Source: Stigonema ocellatum SAG 48.90 = DSM 106950
GTDB taxonomy: Bacteria > Cyanobacteriota > Cyanobacteriia > Cyanobacteriales > Nostocaceae
Direction of reading: 5' to 3'
DNA length: 64,000 bases
Assembly (NCBI GenBank): GCA_016903675.1
Contig: JADQBA010000038.1
Location: forward strand, 1-64,000
This document shows positions 24,456 to 33,774 of the stretch, in pieces. Position 1 is the first letter of the stretch. Each line of letters starts with the position of its first letter. The position numbers were made by a program, and so were the translations under genes. The notes under the pieces are model-generated. The model was not told the origin of the DNA, did no database searches, and saw only the letters and a program-made list of their open reading frames with translations.

Positions 24456-25682
24456 TTGGCAAAAATTTTGATCCTGATTATTGGACATTTGTGTAATGCT
24501 CCTCGTCCCCAGAAAGAAGCAGAAACTTTAGCCAATGCTGGTCACGAGGTCACAGTGCGTGGCTTTTGGTTCCACCCAGAACTGGTCAAGCGCGATCGCC
24601 TGCTTATGGCTAACAAAAAGTGGAAGTTTGAACCTATCCTCGACTTTCAACCTAATCACCGATTTAGGAGTTTGGGTATCCGACTACAATCACGCTTAGC
24701 CAAAGAAGGGTTTCGACACTTTGGCTTCTTCTCACCAGAACTTCTCGGCTATGGTGTACAGATGATGCTAAAAGCAGCTCGTCAAGCTCGTGCTGATTTG
24801 ACCATTGTTCATTCAGAGGCAGGGCTTTGGGTAGGTAATCAACTTCTCAACGAAGGCTTTAGGGTTGGTGTGGATTTTGAAGATTGGTTTTCGGAAGACC
24901 TTTTGCCGAAAGACCGTGTTACCCGACCAATAAAACATTTGAAAGCACTAGAGAGTCGTCTTGCTCGTAACTGCACCTACTGCCTGACAACTTCCCATGC
25001 TTTAGCTGAAGCTTTAGCTAACGCTTATCAAGCACCTAAACCAATAGTCATTTACAATACCTTTCCTTGGGCTGAGCGATTGCAAATCGACCACCAAAAA
25101 CGCGATCAGCAGAATCCTAGCTTACCTTCCATTCATTGGTTTTCCCAAACCATAGGACCAGGACGAGGATTAGAAACTCTCTTCCAAGCTTTGCCAAAAC
25201 TAAGAACACCAGTAGAAATTCACCTACGGGGTAACTACCCTGAAATTTATCGCCTATATTTTGAGCCATTAGTTCCTACTGAATGGCGGCATCGTTTGTT
25301 TATCCATCCCACTGTCCCTAATGCTGAGTTGGTCTCTCGTATTGCAGAGCATGATATTGGTTTAGCAGTAGAATGCACAGATATACCTAGCCGAAATCTC
25401 ACGGTAACTAATAAACTCTTTCAGTACCTGCAAGCCGGCCTAGCAGTAGTTGCTAGTGACACAGCTGGTCAGCAAGAGATCTTCTCCCAGCAGCGAGAGA
25501 TCGGTCGATTGATTAAGAGCAATAATTCTTCAGTTCTAGCTCAAGCTCTCAACGAATTACTAGAGTCATCTTATGAATTAAAGACTGCTAAAGATGCCGC
25601 TTTACGAGCAGCTAGAGAACAGTTTTGTTGGGAAATTGAGTCTCAAAAACTTGTGCAAGTAGCTGAGGCTGCACTCAATTAA
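24456..25682 (+). CDS. Glycosyltransferase (GT-B, family 4-like)
   Basis: This is a 408-residue GT-B protein. The N-domain begins AKILILIIGHLCNAPRPQKEAETL and the C-domain has SIHWFSQTIGPGRGLETLFQAL and the donor site NKLFQYLQAGLAVVASDTAGQQEI. The TTG start at 24456 is essentially forced: an in-frame TGA lies at 24450-24452 and no ATG precedes the conserved start. It is part of the repeat-unit assembly set. Confidence 0.82.
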   Translation: MAKILILIIGHLCNAPRPQKEAETLANAGHEVTVRGFWFHPELVKRDRLLMANKKWKFEPILDFQPNHRFRSLGIRLQSRLAKEGFRHFGFFSPELLGYGVQMMLKAARQARADLTIVHSEAGLWVGNQLLNEGFRVGVDFEDWFSEDLLPKDRVTRPIKHLKALESRLARNCTYCLTTSHALAEALANAYQAPKPIVIYNTFPWAERLQIDHQKRDQQNPSLPSIHWFSQTIGPGRGLETLFQALPKLRTPVEIHLRGNYPEIYRLYFEPLVPTEWRHRLFIHPTVPNAELVSRIAEHDIGLAVECTDIPSRNLTVTNKLFQYLQAGLAVVASDTAGQQEIFSQQREIGRLIKSNNSSVLAQALNELLESSYELKTAKDAALRAAREQFCWEIESQKLVQVAEAALN

Positions 25683-25717
25683 AGCAATAAATAATTTTCA
25701 ATATAAAGTTAAAAATT

Positions 25718-26737
25718 ATGAAATCAAAGTCTGGTGTCACTCTACAAATCAATCTAGCCCCTAGCGACTGGCTTCACGCCAGATACATCTTGCCCCATCA
25801 GCTACGACAATTTGCTCAACAAGTAGATGAAATCCTACTAACATTAGATTTACATTGTAGTTCCGGTCGCTTTTCTGAAGGCTGGCAAGAAAGGCTACCA
25901 AAAATTAAACTTTTGATTAACGAGTGCTGTGACAAATATCCTCATGCCCACTTAAAAGAAGTTGACTACACGCCGGAAGTTGTAGCTGGCGTAAGTGCTA
26001 TGTTCTTTGGTGGAAACCTCATTCCACCTAAAGATTTTCGAGGAGGACCCTTTTATTCCTATTTTTTTGGTTTATATTCCGCTAAGCACAATTATATATT
26101 TCATCTTGATTCAGATTTACTGTTTGGGGGTGGAAGTCCTACTTGGATTGCTGAAGCTATCGATTTATTAACTCAACGACCTGATATTTTAGTGTGTAGT
26201 CCACTTCCTGGTCCACCAACGAGTGATGGGCATTTGCGATCACAAGTTGCAGAACTCGAGCTTCATGACTCTCCAGCTTTTCGCTTTTCTTCTTTAAGCT
26301 CCCGCTTGTTTCTATTAGATCGAATTCGTTTTAGATCTCTAGTTCAAAAGCTTTCTCTAAAATATGCGCCTATACGGGGTATTATCAAAGCTTTAATAGA
26401 GGGTAATTATCCTTACCCTTTGCCAGAAGAAATTTTTACTGAAGCAATGCTAAATCACTCTTTACATCGAGTAGAATTTTTAGGTGAAAAACCTGGAATG
26501 TGGTCACTTCATCCTCCCTATCGTTCCAAGAATTTTTATGATAGTCTTCCTGAACTGATTCAACGAGTTGAGTTAGGAAATATCCCAGAAGATCAGCGAG
26601 GAGTTCATGACGTTAATGACAGCTTAGTAGATTGGAGTAGTGCTAGGGAAGAACTAAGACAAAATCGTTGGTGGAAGCGATTCTTAAAGCAATTGCACCA
26701 GAAATTTTTGCTTCATAGTTCAAAATTTTATGCTTAA
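25718..26737 (+). CDS. Putative glycosyltransferase (DxD, unclassified)
   Basis: The 339-residue protein shows YIFHLDSDLLFGGGSPTWI, a convincing DxD-type nucleotide-sugar site, and a preceding QVDEILLTLDLHCSSG strand. I do not recognise the family beyond a GT-A-like layout. The neighbours (a GT-B enzyme before, a protein with a VTGRYQF motif after) support a role in sugar transfer. Confidence 0.65.
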   Translation: MKSKSGVTLQINLAPSDWLHARYILPHQLRQFAQQVDEILLTLDLHCSSGRFSEGWQERLPKIKLLINECCDKYPHAHLKEVDYTPEVVAGVSAMFFGGNLIPPKDFRGGPFYSYFFGLYSAKHNYIFHLDSDLLFGGGSPTWIAEAIDLLTQRPDILVCSPLPGPPTSDGHLRSQVAELELHDSPAFRFSSLSSRLFLLDRIRFRSLVQKLSLKYAPIRGIIKALIEGNYPYPLPEEIFTEAMLNHSLHRVEFLGEKPGMWSLHPPYRSKNFYDSLPELIQRVELGNIPEDQRGVHDVNDSLVDWSSAREELRQNRWWKRFLKQLHQKFLLHSSKFYA

Positions 26738-26892
26738 CTCAGTCCGAGTAGGCTGCATTTTTTTCAATGGTCAATAAATTCAAAACTATTTAGCTAATTT
26801 CGGCTATTACTGCTACCTCTTCAATCATCAAGGTAACATTTACACACCTTCTCAGTTTCCTATTCACACAAACGGACTATTTTTATCACAAA

Positions 26893-27780
26893 ATGAATAA
26901 ATCTAAAATTATAAATATTTATAATAAAAGTAATCTAATAGAAAACTTTAAACAAATTATTACCATTAAGAGTTTTCATATGATAAGTACTTATAAATCA
27001 GTTGATATAACTCCAAACTATTCAGTAGTTATGACTGCATGCATTGATCCTAGGAATGGGTCAACAGGTGAGATTGTCAACCGTTCAAATCCCAAAATTC
27101 GCTTAAAAGATTATGAAGATGGTCTTAAGTTTTGGCTAGGAATTAAGGAACCACGAATCACAAAAATAATTTTTATAGATAACTCAGGATATACACTAGA
27201 CAGCTTACAAGAAATTTATAAAAAAAATAATGTTTGGGAGAAAGAATGTGAATTTATCTCGCTTAATTGCAATGAAATCCCACCTGGCTTACACTATGGG
27301 TTTGCTGAATTTAAGCTTTTACACTTAGGACTGCAAAAAAGTCTACTCCTTGAAGGAAGTGACTATCTAATCAAGGTAACAGGAAGATATCAATTTCCAA
27401 CTATATCACAACTTCTGAATTGTCTGCCACAAAGGTATAAAGTTGCAGCAGATACACGAAATGTTTCTTTATTTGTTCCTTACCCACGCCGAAACGTAAT
27501 GGTCGGGTTGATTATCTTTACAGTCGAATTCTATTGTAAATATATACAGGAAGTTTATCAGGAGATGCAGTCAACACCAAGAAAATCTTTCGTAGAGGAT
27601 ATCCTCTACGATAAGCTGATGCCTATGCGTGATGATCCAGAAGTTATCCTCCGTTGGCCATGTAATTGTGAGCCTCAAGGTATTGGTGGTAATGGTGATT
27701 CTTACACTTCTTTTAGGAAAAAATTCCTTGCAGTCTCTCGGTCTGTGGGAAGAGTCATGTTCCCCTACTGGTGGTTTTAA
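26893..27780 (+). CDS. Conserved hypothetical, possible glycosyltransferase
   Basis: The 295-residue, AT-rich gene encodes a protein with VVMTACIDPRN near the start, KIIFIDNSGYTL, and a LIKVTGRYQF block. The last resembles the K-x-TGRY motif of some LPS/capsule transferases. There is no DxD. The function is not established; position within the cluster and TAATG coupling to the next methyltransferase support a polysaccharide role. Confidence 0.6.
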   Translation: MNKSKIINIYNKSNLIENFKQIITIKSFHMISTYKSVDITPNYSVVMTACIDPRNGSTGEIVNRSNPKIRLKDYEDGLKFWLGIKEPRITKIIFIDNSGYTLDSLQEIYKKNNVWEKECEFISLNCNEIPPGLHYGFAEFKLLHLGLQKSLLLEGSDYLIKVTGRYQFPTISQLLNCLPQRYKVAADTRNVSLFVPYPRRNVMVGLIIFTVEFYCKYIQEVYQEMQSTPRKSFVEDILYDKLMPMRDDPEVILRWPCNCEPQGIGGNGDSYTSFRKKFLAVSRSVGRVMFPYWWF

Positions 27781-28556
27781 TGATGAATGTAATTAGAAGA
27801 GTAGCTAATAAATTGAGTCAAGTTCCTGGTCTACACACACCTGTTCTTTGGACTGAAGAAACTTTGCGTCATACCTTGTTTAAAATCAATCAGACTAACC
27901 ACGATCTATGGTACATAGAATTTAAGAGTTGTCAAACAGCAGAGGACTATTATGAGTACTCTAATAAATATATTGGAATGCATCAGATTAAGAGTGAAAT
28001 CTTAAATTTTATCGATTTTTTGCAACCTTGTTGCACACAAAATATTTGTGAAATTGGAACTGCTGATGGAGGTACAAATTTTCTTCTTTTTCACGCTCTA
28101 CAGAGTGTGAAATTAATGGCAGGTGTTGATTTGTTCGTCAGAAATCAGTTTCAACTCAAGTATTTCGCCAAACCTACTCAAAGCTTATTTTTTATTAATG
28201 GATCTTCCTACGATCCATGTACTGTCCAGCAGGTTTCACAAATTTTGGGTGATTCTAAGCTCGATCTCTTATTCATTGATGGCGACCATAACTATGACGG
28301 TGTGAAAAGAGATTTCCTGATGTATCGGCATCTGGTCAAGGAAAGTGGCATTATTGCCTTTCATGATATTATTCCAGACTACAAAACTCGTTATGGGAAG
28401 AATACTTTTCGATGGGCAGGTGGAGTACCAATATTTTGGAAGGAATTGAAACAGATGTATCAAAGCTTTGAGTTCATTGAAGATCCAGAGCAGGACAGTT
28501 ATGGTATTGGTGCCATCTACTATTCAGAAGCCATCCATTTGCCAACTAGCTGGTAA
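27780..28556 (+). CDS. Class I methyltransferase (Methyltransf_24 type)
   Basis: The 258-residue protein has ICEIGTADGGTNFLLF as the SAM loop, LDLLFIDGDHNYDGVKRDFLMY and GIIAFHDI, the same signatures as the protein at 22579. The start overlaps the previous stop as TAATG (27778-27782). It is likely a sugar O-methyltransferase. It is one of two such paralogues, so two different positions may be methylated. Confidence 0.82.
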   Translation: MMNVIRRVANKLSQVPGLHTPVLWTEETLRHTLFKINQTNHDLWYIEFKSCQTAEDYYEYSNKYIGMHQIKSEILNFIDFLQPCCTQNICEIGTADGGTNFLLFHALQSVKLMAGVDLFVRNQFQLKYFAKPTQSLFFINGSSYDPCTVQQVSQILGDSKLDLLFIDGDHNYDGVKRDFLMYRHLVKESGIIAFHDIIPDYKTRYGKNTFRWAGGVPIFWKELKQMYQSFEFIEDPEQDSYGIGAIYYSEAIHLPTSW

Positions 28557-28590
28557 TTTTTTCCATAGATATAACCAGGAGGAGCCTATT

Positions 28591-29904
28591 TTGGTTCATC
28601 GTGTTCTAATTGTCAGTCCTCACTTTCCACCCATTAACGCTGCTGATCACCAACGGGTGCGAATGTCTTTGCCCTACTTTGAGGAGTTTGGCTGGGAACC
28701 TCATGTACTTGCTGTACGACCAGACTGTGTTGAAGCAGTCCAAGATCCTCTACTGACAAAAACAGTTCCCCCTCAGATCCCAGTCACTTATACAGGAGCA
28801 TTACCCATCCAACAAACTCGGCGTATTGGCATGAGCAGCCTGGGACTGCGGTGTATGCCATATTTGCTGAGAACTGGCGATCGCCTCCTCCATCAAAAAA
28901 AGTTTGATCTCATTTACTTCTCGACGACTGTGTTTATTGTCATGGCTCTAAGTCATAAATGGCACAAACGTTTCGGTGTTCCCTATGTCCTAGACTGCCA
29001 AGATCCTTGGCTGAGTGATTACTACAAACAGTCAGGAGCATCTTTGCCACCAGGCGGACGCTTAAAGTACGAATTTTCTCAATTACAGGCAAAACTGGTG
29101 GAACCTAAAGTACTGAGTAAAGTGAGTCATGTAATTAGTGTTTCACCTGCTTACCCGAAAACTCTACAACGGCGATACCAGCACCTAAGTCCAGAGCAAT
29201 TTACAGTTCTGCCTTTTGGTGCGCCTGAAACGGACTTCGAGCAACTCCCCACCTTCAATATTCAGCAAAACATCTTTGACCGCAACGATGGTAAGCGCCA
29301 CTGGGTTTACGTAGGTAGAGGTGGCAATGATATGGCATTGGCACTCCGAACTTTATTTCTAGGCATCCAGTCCGAGCGCCATCGTCACCCTGAACAATGG
29401 CGCTCAGTTCAGCTACACTTCGTCGGTACTAGCTATGCCCCAAAAGATCGTGCTGTCAAAACTGTAGAACCTATCGCTCAAGAACTAGGAGTTGCCGATT
29501 TAGTCACAGAGCATACCGATCGCATTCCCTACTTTGAAGCACTACAGGTGCTTATCGATAGTGATGCCATCTTACTAATTGGCTCCAATGACTCTGGGTA
29601 TACTGCTTCCAAGCTCTACCCCTGCATTCTAGCTCGCAAACCTATTTTAGCAATTTTCCATCAAGAGAGTTCTGTTGTGGACATTCTACACCGCTGTCAA
29701 GCAGGTCGGGCCATCACTTTTGCACCAGAAAACCAGCCTAATGACCTACTAGCTGAGGTGACGATTCAACTGCAAAAGCTGCTGTCTTTGCCCAAAGGAT
29801 ATCAACCAGAAACAAACTGGACAGCCTTTCAACCCTACACAGCTCGAGAAATGACCCGTAAACAATGTGCCATATTTGATCAGTGTCTTACAAGTGTGAG
29901 TTAG
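28591..29904 (+). CDS. Glycosyltransferase family 4-like
   Basis: The 437-residue GT-B protein begins VHRVLIVSPHFPPINAADHQRVRMSLPYFEEFGWEPHV. The start is TTG at 28591, supported by a strong AGGAGGAG at 28577-28584. A longer frame from 28468 overlaps the previous gene and has no support. The C-domain has HWVYVGRGGNDMALALRTL and the donor-site region GYTASKLYPCILARKPILAI. Confidence 0.85.
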   Translation: MVHRVLIVSPHFPPINAADHQRVRMSLPYFEEFGWEPHVLAVRPDCVEAVQDPLLTKTVPPQIPVTYTGALPIQQTRRIGMSSLGLRCMPYLLRTGDRLLHQKKFDLIYFSTTVFIVMALSHKWHKRFGVPYVLDCQDPWLSDYYKQSGASLPPGGRLKYEFSQLQAKLVEPKVLSKVSHVISVSPAYPKTLQRRYQHLSPEQFTVLPFGAPETDFEQLPTFNIQQNIFDRNDGKRHWVYVGRGGNDMALALRTLFLGIQSERHRHPEQWRSVQLHFVGTSYAPKDRAVKTVEPIAQELGVADLVTEHTDRIPYFEALQVLIDSDAILLIGSNDSGYTASKLYPCILARKPILAIFHQESSVVDILHRCQAGRAITFAPENQPNDLLAEVTIQLQKLLSLPKGYQPETNWTAFQPYTAREMTRKQCAIFDQCLTSVS

Positions 29905-29915
29905 AGTCAATCATT

Positions 29916-31415
29916 ATGACCCAGTCTTTAGAACCCGTCCTTCAACAGTTACCCTTCCTACCTCCACTCTTACAAAACAATCAACCACAACTACTCAAAG
30001 CATTTTGGCTTGTTGCTCTAGGACTGTTTTTGTTTGAACTGTTCTCGACTGGAACCAGTTCTGAAACTAGCTCCCTAGTAACTAATCTTGGGGCTATCTT
30101 AATTACTGCTGCGGCTCTCCTACCCAGCTACCTATGGTGCTCAGGTCGAGCGCAGGGAATGCCAATTTTTCCATTTTTTGCCCTGACATTTATTTGGACT
30201 TATGCTTTGCCTTTGGTCAGTAACCATCCCAAGGTCATGACCTACTCAAGCGCCTGTCAGTTCTTCGCCAGTTGCACAGTAGCAGGTTTTTTGGGACTTG
30301 GAACTTTTGTCTGGTTCCAATTTGTCAAATCTACTCCTTTACCACCAAAATCCTATCGCGCCTTGAGTAGTCAGAAGGGTCAAGCGTTTTTTTTATGGGT
30401 TATGGTAGCTGGTGTTCTATTCAATATGTATTTTGTTGGAGGTTGGTTTTTCCTAGAAGGAGGCATATTTTCCATTGTTCGTGGTTCAATTTTAGGATTA
30501 ACTGCTCTAGCTACCTTTGCTCTAGCCTATCAGTTAGGAACTCAAGAGCTATCCAAAGCGCAAGCTGGTTTGTTTTTATTTTTGCTGGTTGCCTACATGA
30601 TAACGAATGCGGTTGAACTCATCATTATAGGGGCAGCGTCTATGTTTCTGGTAGCCACCATCGCCTTTATCATCGGTCGTCAAAAAATACCCATACTTAC
30701 CATCCTGATTGTCTTAGTGTGTTTGTCAGTGCTGCACTACGGCGAAGGAGAGATGCGAGCCAAATACTGGTTTAGTCGGCAAACCACCTTCGTTCAACCT
30801 TGGGAGTACCCTGCTTGGTATACCGAATGGACTGGCTACTCTTTAAAATTTCTCGGCGAACAGAATAATTTACCAAAATCCAAAGAAAGAGCCTCATTGT
30901 TTCAGCGTTCCAGTGTTATTCACTTACTGCTTTTAGCCCAGGATAAAAGCCCTGACACTCTACCTTTCTTATATGGAAAAACCTACGCTATTCTACCGCA
31001 GCTACTAGTTCCTCGAATTTTTAACTCTAATAAAATCTGGAGCCATGAAGGCACTTATCTCTTGAATATTCACTACGGATTGCAAACCCGCCAAGACACT
31101 TTCAAAACAACCATTGGCTGGGGGTTACTAGCTGAATCCTATGCTAATTTTGGTTTGCTTGGCTGTGGCGGACTTGCCATTGTTCTAGGGGTAGCCTATG
31201 GTCAGTCTACACGTTGGAGCCTCAATACACCAATTCTTTCGGCTCGCTCTCTGTTTGCTGTACTGATGATGACCTTCGCCGTTCAAACTGAATGGACTGC
31301 TGGGGTGTATGTTGCAGCTCTGTTTCAGTCCAGCATGGTGCTTGGTGGCATTGTGGTGTTTCTGATGAGATCCTATTGGATGCCGATTTTCCCTGATTTC
31401 ATCGATAGAACATGA
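29916..31415 (+). CDS. Polytopic membrane protein, O-antigen polymerase-like (Wzy)
   Basis: The 499-residue protein has about ten predicted membrane helices and a large extracytoplasmic loop in its second half (about 280-400), the layout of Wzy/WaaL-type polymerases. No sequence motif proves it. The neighbouring glycosyltransferases make a repeat-unit polymerase the most likely role. The ATG at 29916 follows the preceding stop by 11 bases. The gene ends in an ATGA overlap with the next glycosyltransferase. Confidence 0.72.
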   Translation: MTQSLEPVLQQLPFLPPLLQNNQPQLLKAFWLVALGLFLFELFSTGTSSETSSLVTNLGAILITAAALLPSYLWCSGRAQGMPIFPFFALTFIWTYALPLVSNHPKVMTYSSACQFFASCTVAGFLGLGTFVWFQFVKSTPLPPKSYRALSSQKGQAFFLWVMVAGVLFNMYFVGGWFFLEGGIFSIVRGSILGLTALATFALAYQLGTQELSKAQAGLFLFLLVAYMITNAVELIIIGAASMFLVATIAFIIGRQKIPILTILIVLVCLSVLHYGEGEMRAKYWFSRQTTFVQPWEYPAWYTEWTGYSLKFLGEQNNLPKSKERASLFQRSSVIHLLLLAQDKSPDTLPFLYGKTYAILPQLLVPRIFNSNKIWSHEGTYLLNIHYGLQTRQDTFKTTIGWGLLAESYANFGLLGCGGLAIVLGVAYGQSTRWSLNTPILSARSLFAVLMMTFAVQTEWTAGVYVAALFQSSMVLGGIVVFLMRSYWMPIFPDFIDRT

Positions 31416-32581
31416 AAAAACTGGCTATTATTACCTCCCATCCCATACAGTACTACGCGCCTTGGTTTCGACACCTGGCTAGTAGTGCAGATTTTGCTGT
31501 CAAGGTGTTTTATCTTTGGGATTTTGGTGTCACACAGCAGGTCGATGTGGGCTTCCAACAATCTTTGCAGTGGGATATTCCGCTACTTACCGGGTACAAT
31601 TACGAGTTTGTGTCCAACATCAGCGTTCATCCAGGCACTCATCACTTTTGGGGCTTACAAAATCCTTCTTTGCGATCGCAAATCAGAGCATATAGCCCTG
31701 ACACAGTCCTGTTGATGAGTTATAACTATGCTAGCATCTATCGCTTTCTCTCTACTTGGAATACTCGCGAAGTCCCCCTATTATTTAGAGGAGATTCTCA
31801 TCGGTTGTTACCACCTACTGGACTCAAAGCATGGGGGCGTCGGCAATTTATTTCTCTAATCTATCAGCGTTATGCCGCCTGTCTCTATGTTGGTAAAGCA
31901 AACTATGATTACTTTCGATATCATGGTGTTCCAGCCAATCATCTATTTTTCTCTCCCCATGCTGTGGATAACGATCGCTTCTTTGCTCAAGCCCAAATCG
32001 CAAGCCAGCAAGCAGTTACTTGGAAAAAGGAGTTAGGCATTTCTGACGACCATGCAGTGATTCTATTTGCTGGTAAGTTTGAAGCGAAAAAACGACCTCT
32101 AGATTTACTCCGAGCCTTTTTGCAGGCAAAACTTTCTCAAGTGTCGCTCTTATTTGTCGGAGCCGGATCCCTAGAACAAGACCTAAAATTGGAAGCCACG
32201 GGGCATAAAAATATCTACTTTGCTCCCTTCCAAAACCAAACTTTGATGCCACGGACTTATGCAGTTGCAGACCTAGTGGTGCTACCAAGTTATGGTATGT
32301 GGGAAACTTGGGGGCTGATTATCAACGAAGCTATGTGTCTAGGTCGCCCAGTTATTGCCAGTACCCATGTGGGATGTACTCAAGACCTGATTCATCCCTA
32401 TGAAAATGGCCTGATTTTTCCTGCTGGTGATGTACCTGCTCTATCCCGTAGTCTACAGGAGGCATTCTCAGACAGACAACGCTTGCAGCAATGGGGAGAG
32501 AGGAGCCGCAACATCATATCTCAATATAGTTATATCCAAGCCACTCAAGGACTCAGCAAAGCCCTGTACCAAATCATCTGA
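31412..32581 (+). CDS. Glycosyltransferase family 4
   Basis: The 389-residue GT-B enzyme begins KKLAIITSHPIQYYAPWFRHLA and has AVILFAGKFEAKKRPLDLLRAF at the domain junction and the donor-site GLIINEAMCLGRPVIAS. It starts at the ATGA overlap with the Wzy-like gene, so the two are translationally coupled. Specificity cannot be told from sequence. Confidence 0.9.
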   Translation: MKKLAIITSHPIQYYAPWFRHLASSADFAVKVFYLWDFGVTQQVDVGFQQSLQWDIPLLTGYNYEFVSNISVHPGTHHFWGLQNPSLRSQIRAYSPDTVLLMSYNYASIYRFLSTWNTREVPLLFRGDSHRLLPPTGLKAWGRRQFISLIYQRYAACLYVGKANYDYFRYHGVPANHLFFSPHAVDNDRFFAQAQIASQQAVTWKKELGISDDHAVILFAGKFEAKKRPLDLLRAFLQAKLSQVSLLFVGAGSLEQDLKLEATGHKNIYFAPFQNQTLMPRTYAVADLVVLPSYGMWETWGLIINEAMCLGRPVIASTHVGCTQDLIHPYENGLIFPAGDVPALSRSLQEAFSDRQRLQQWGERSRNIISQYSYIQATQGLSKALYQII

Positions 32582-32599
32582 AAATACCAACCTACAACA

Positions 32600-33766
32600 A
32601 TGTCAAGCCATCCTGATTCATTGAAGTTTCATCTATGGGTTCCCAACCTGTTTGGGTTTAAGGGTGGTATCCAAGTTTATTCAGCTTTTTTCTTACAGGC
32701 TCTGCAAAATCTCTATCCTCAAGCTCAGTATGATGTTTTCCTCAAGCATGATGTGCAGGCTACATCTGACATTCCCTATTTACCTCAGACTCGGTTCCAC
32801 TTTACCGGAGCAGCAGCATTAAAAATCCGCACACTCATCTTTTCTACTCAAATTATTAGCACAGGTCTTCAACAGCGTCCAGACCTCATAATCACAACTC
32901 ACTTAAATTTCACCGTTGCAGCTTACTGGCTGAAACGTCTGACTGGCATTCCCTACTGGACAGTTGCCCACGGTATAGAAGCTTGGGATATTCAAAACGC
33001 TCTTCTGAAAAAGGCTCTACAACATGCAGATAGAATTCTAGCTGTCAGTCGATATACACGCGATCGCCTGCTCCAAGAACAAAACCTCGACCCCAACATA
33101 TTCTCTATCTTACCTAACACATTCAATTTCAATCGCTTTCAACCTGCGCCGAAACCTACCTATTTGCTAGAAAAATATCACCTAAAACCAAAACAGCCAA
33201 CTATTCTGACTGTTTCCCGACTAGCAGCAGTCGAGCGGTATAAAGGCTACGATCAAATTTTAAGAGCACTTCCTCAAATTCGTCAAGTCATTCCTGATGT
33301 TCACTACATCATTGTTGGCAAAGGAGATGATCGAGCCAGAATTGAGCAGTTGATTGCACGACTGGGGCTACAAGATTGTGTCACCTTAGCTGGGTTTGTC
33401 TGCGATCAGCAACTTTGTGATTATTACAATCTCTGTGATGTTTTTGCCATGCCTAGTAAAAGGGAAGGGTTTGGCATTGTGTATCTAGAAGCATTAGCGT
33501 GTGGCAAACCTGTTTTAGGAGGTCATCAGGATGGAACAATTGATGCTTTGTGCCAAGGTGAATTAGGCGCACTGGTTAATCCTGACAATCTCAGTGAAAT
33601 CACGCATACAATAATTAAAATATTACATTATACTTATCCCAACTCATTGATATATCAACCTGAAGCTTTACGCCAAAAGGTCATTGATACCTTTGGGTTT
33701 GAGCGTTTTCAGCAAACTCTCGCTAGCCATTTGGATCAGCACTTAAGAGCAACTAAAAGGAGCTAA
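32600..33766 (+). CDS. Glycosyltransferase family 4
   Basis: This is a 388-residue GT-B enzyme. The N-domain has FHLWVPNLFGFKGGIQVYSAFFLQAL, the inter-domain region VSRLAAVERYKGYDQIL, and the C-domain E-x7-E donor site SKREGFGIVYLEALACGKPVLGG. It is a canonical GT4 member, eight bases upstream of the asparagine-synthase-like gene. Confidence 0.92.
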   Translation: MSSHPDSLKFHLWVPNLFGFKGGIQVYSAFFLQALQNLYPQAQYDVFLKHDVQATSDIPYLPQTRFHFTGAAALKIRTLIFSTQIISTGLQQRPDLIITTHLNFTVAAYWLKRLTGIPYWTVAHGIEAWDIQNALLKKALQHADRILAVSRYTRDRLLQEQNLDPNIFSILPNTFNFNRFQPAPKPTYLLEKYHLKPKQPTILTVSRLAAVERYKGYDQILRALPQIRQVIPDVHYIIVGKGDDRARIEQLIARLGLQDCVTLAGFVCDQQLCDYYNLCDVFAMPSKREGFGIVYLEALACGKPVLGGHQDGTIDALCQGELGALVNPDNLSEITHTIIKILHYTYPNSLIYQPEALRQKVIDTFGFERFQQTLASHLDQHLRATKRS

Positions 33767-33774
33767 ATTTAAAA

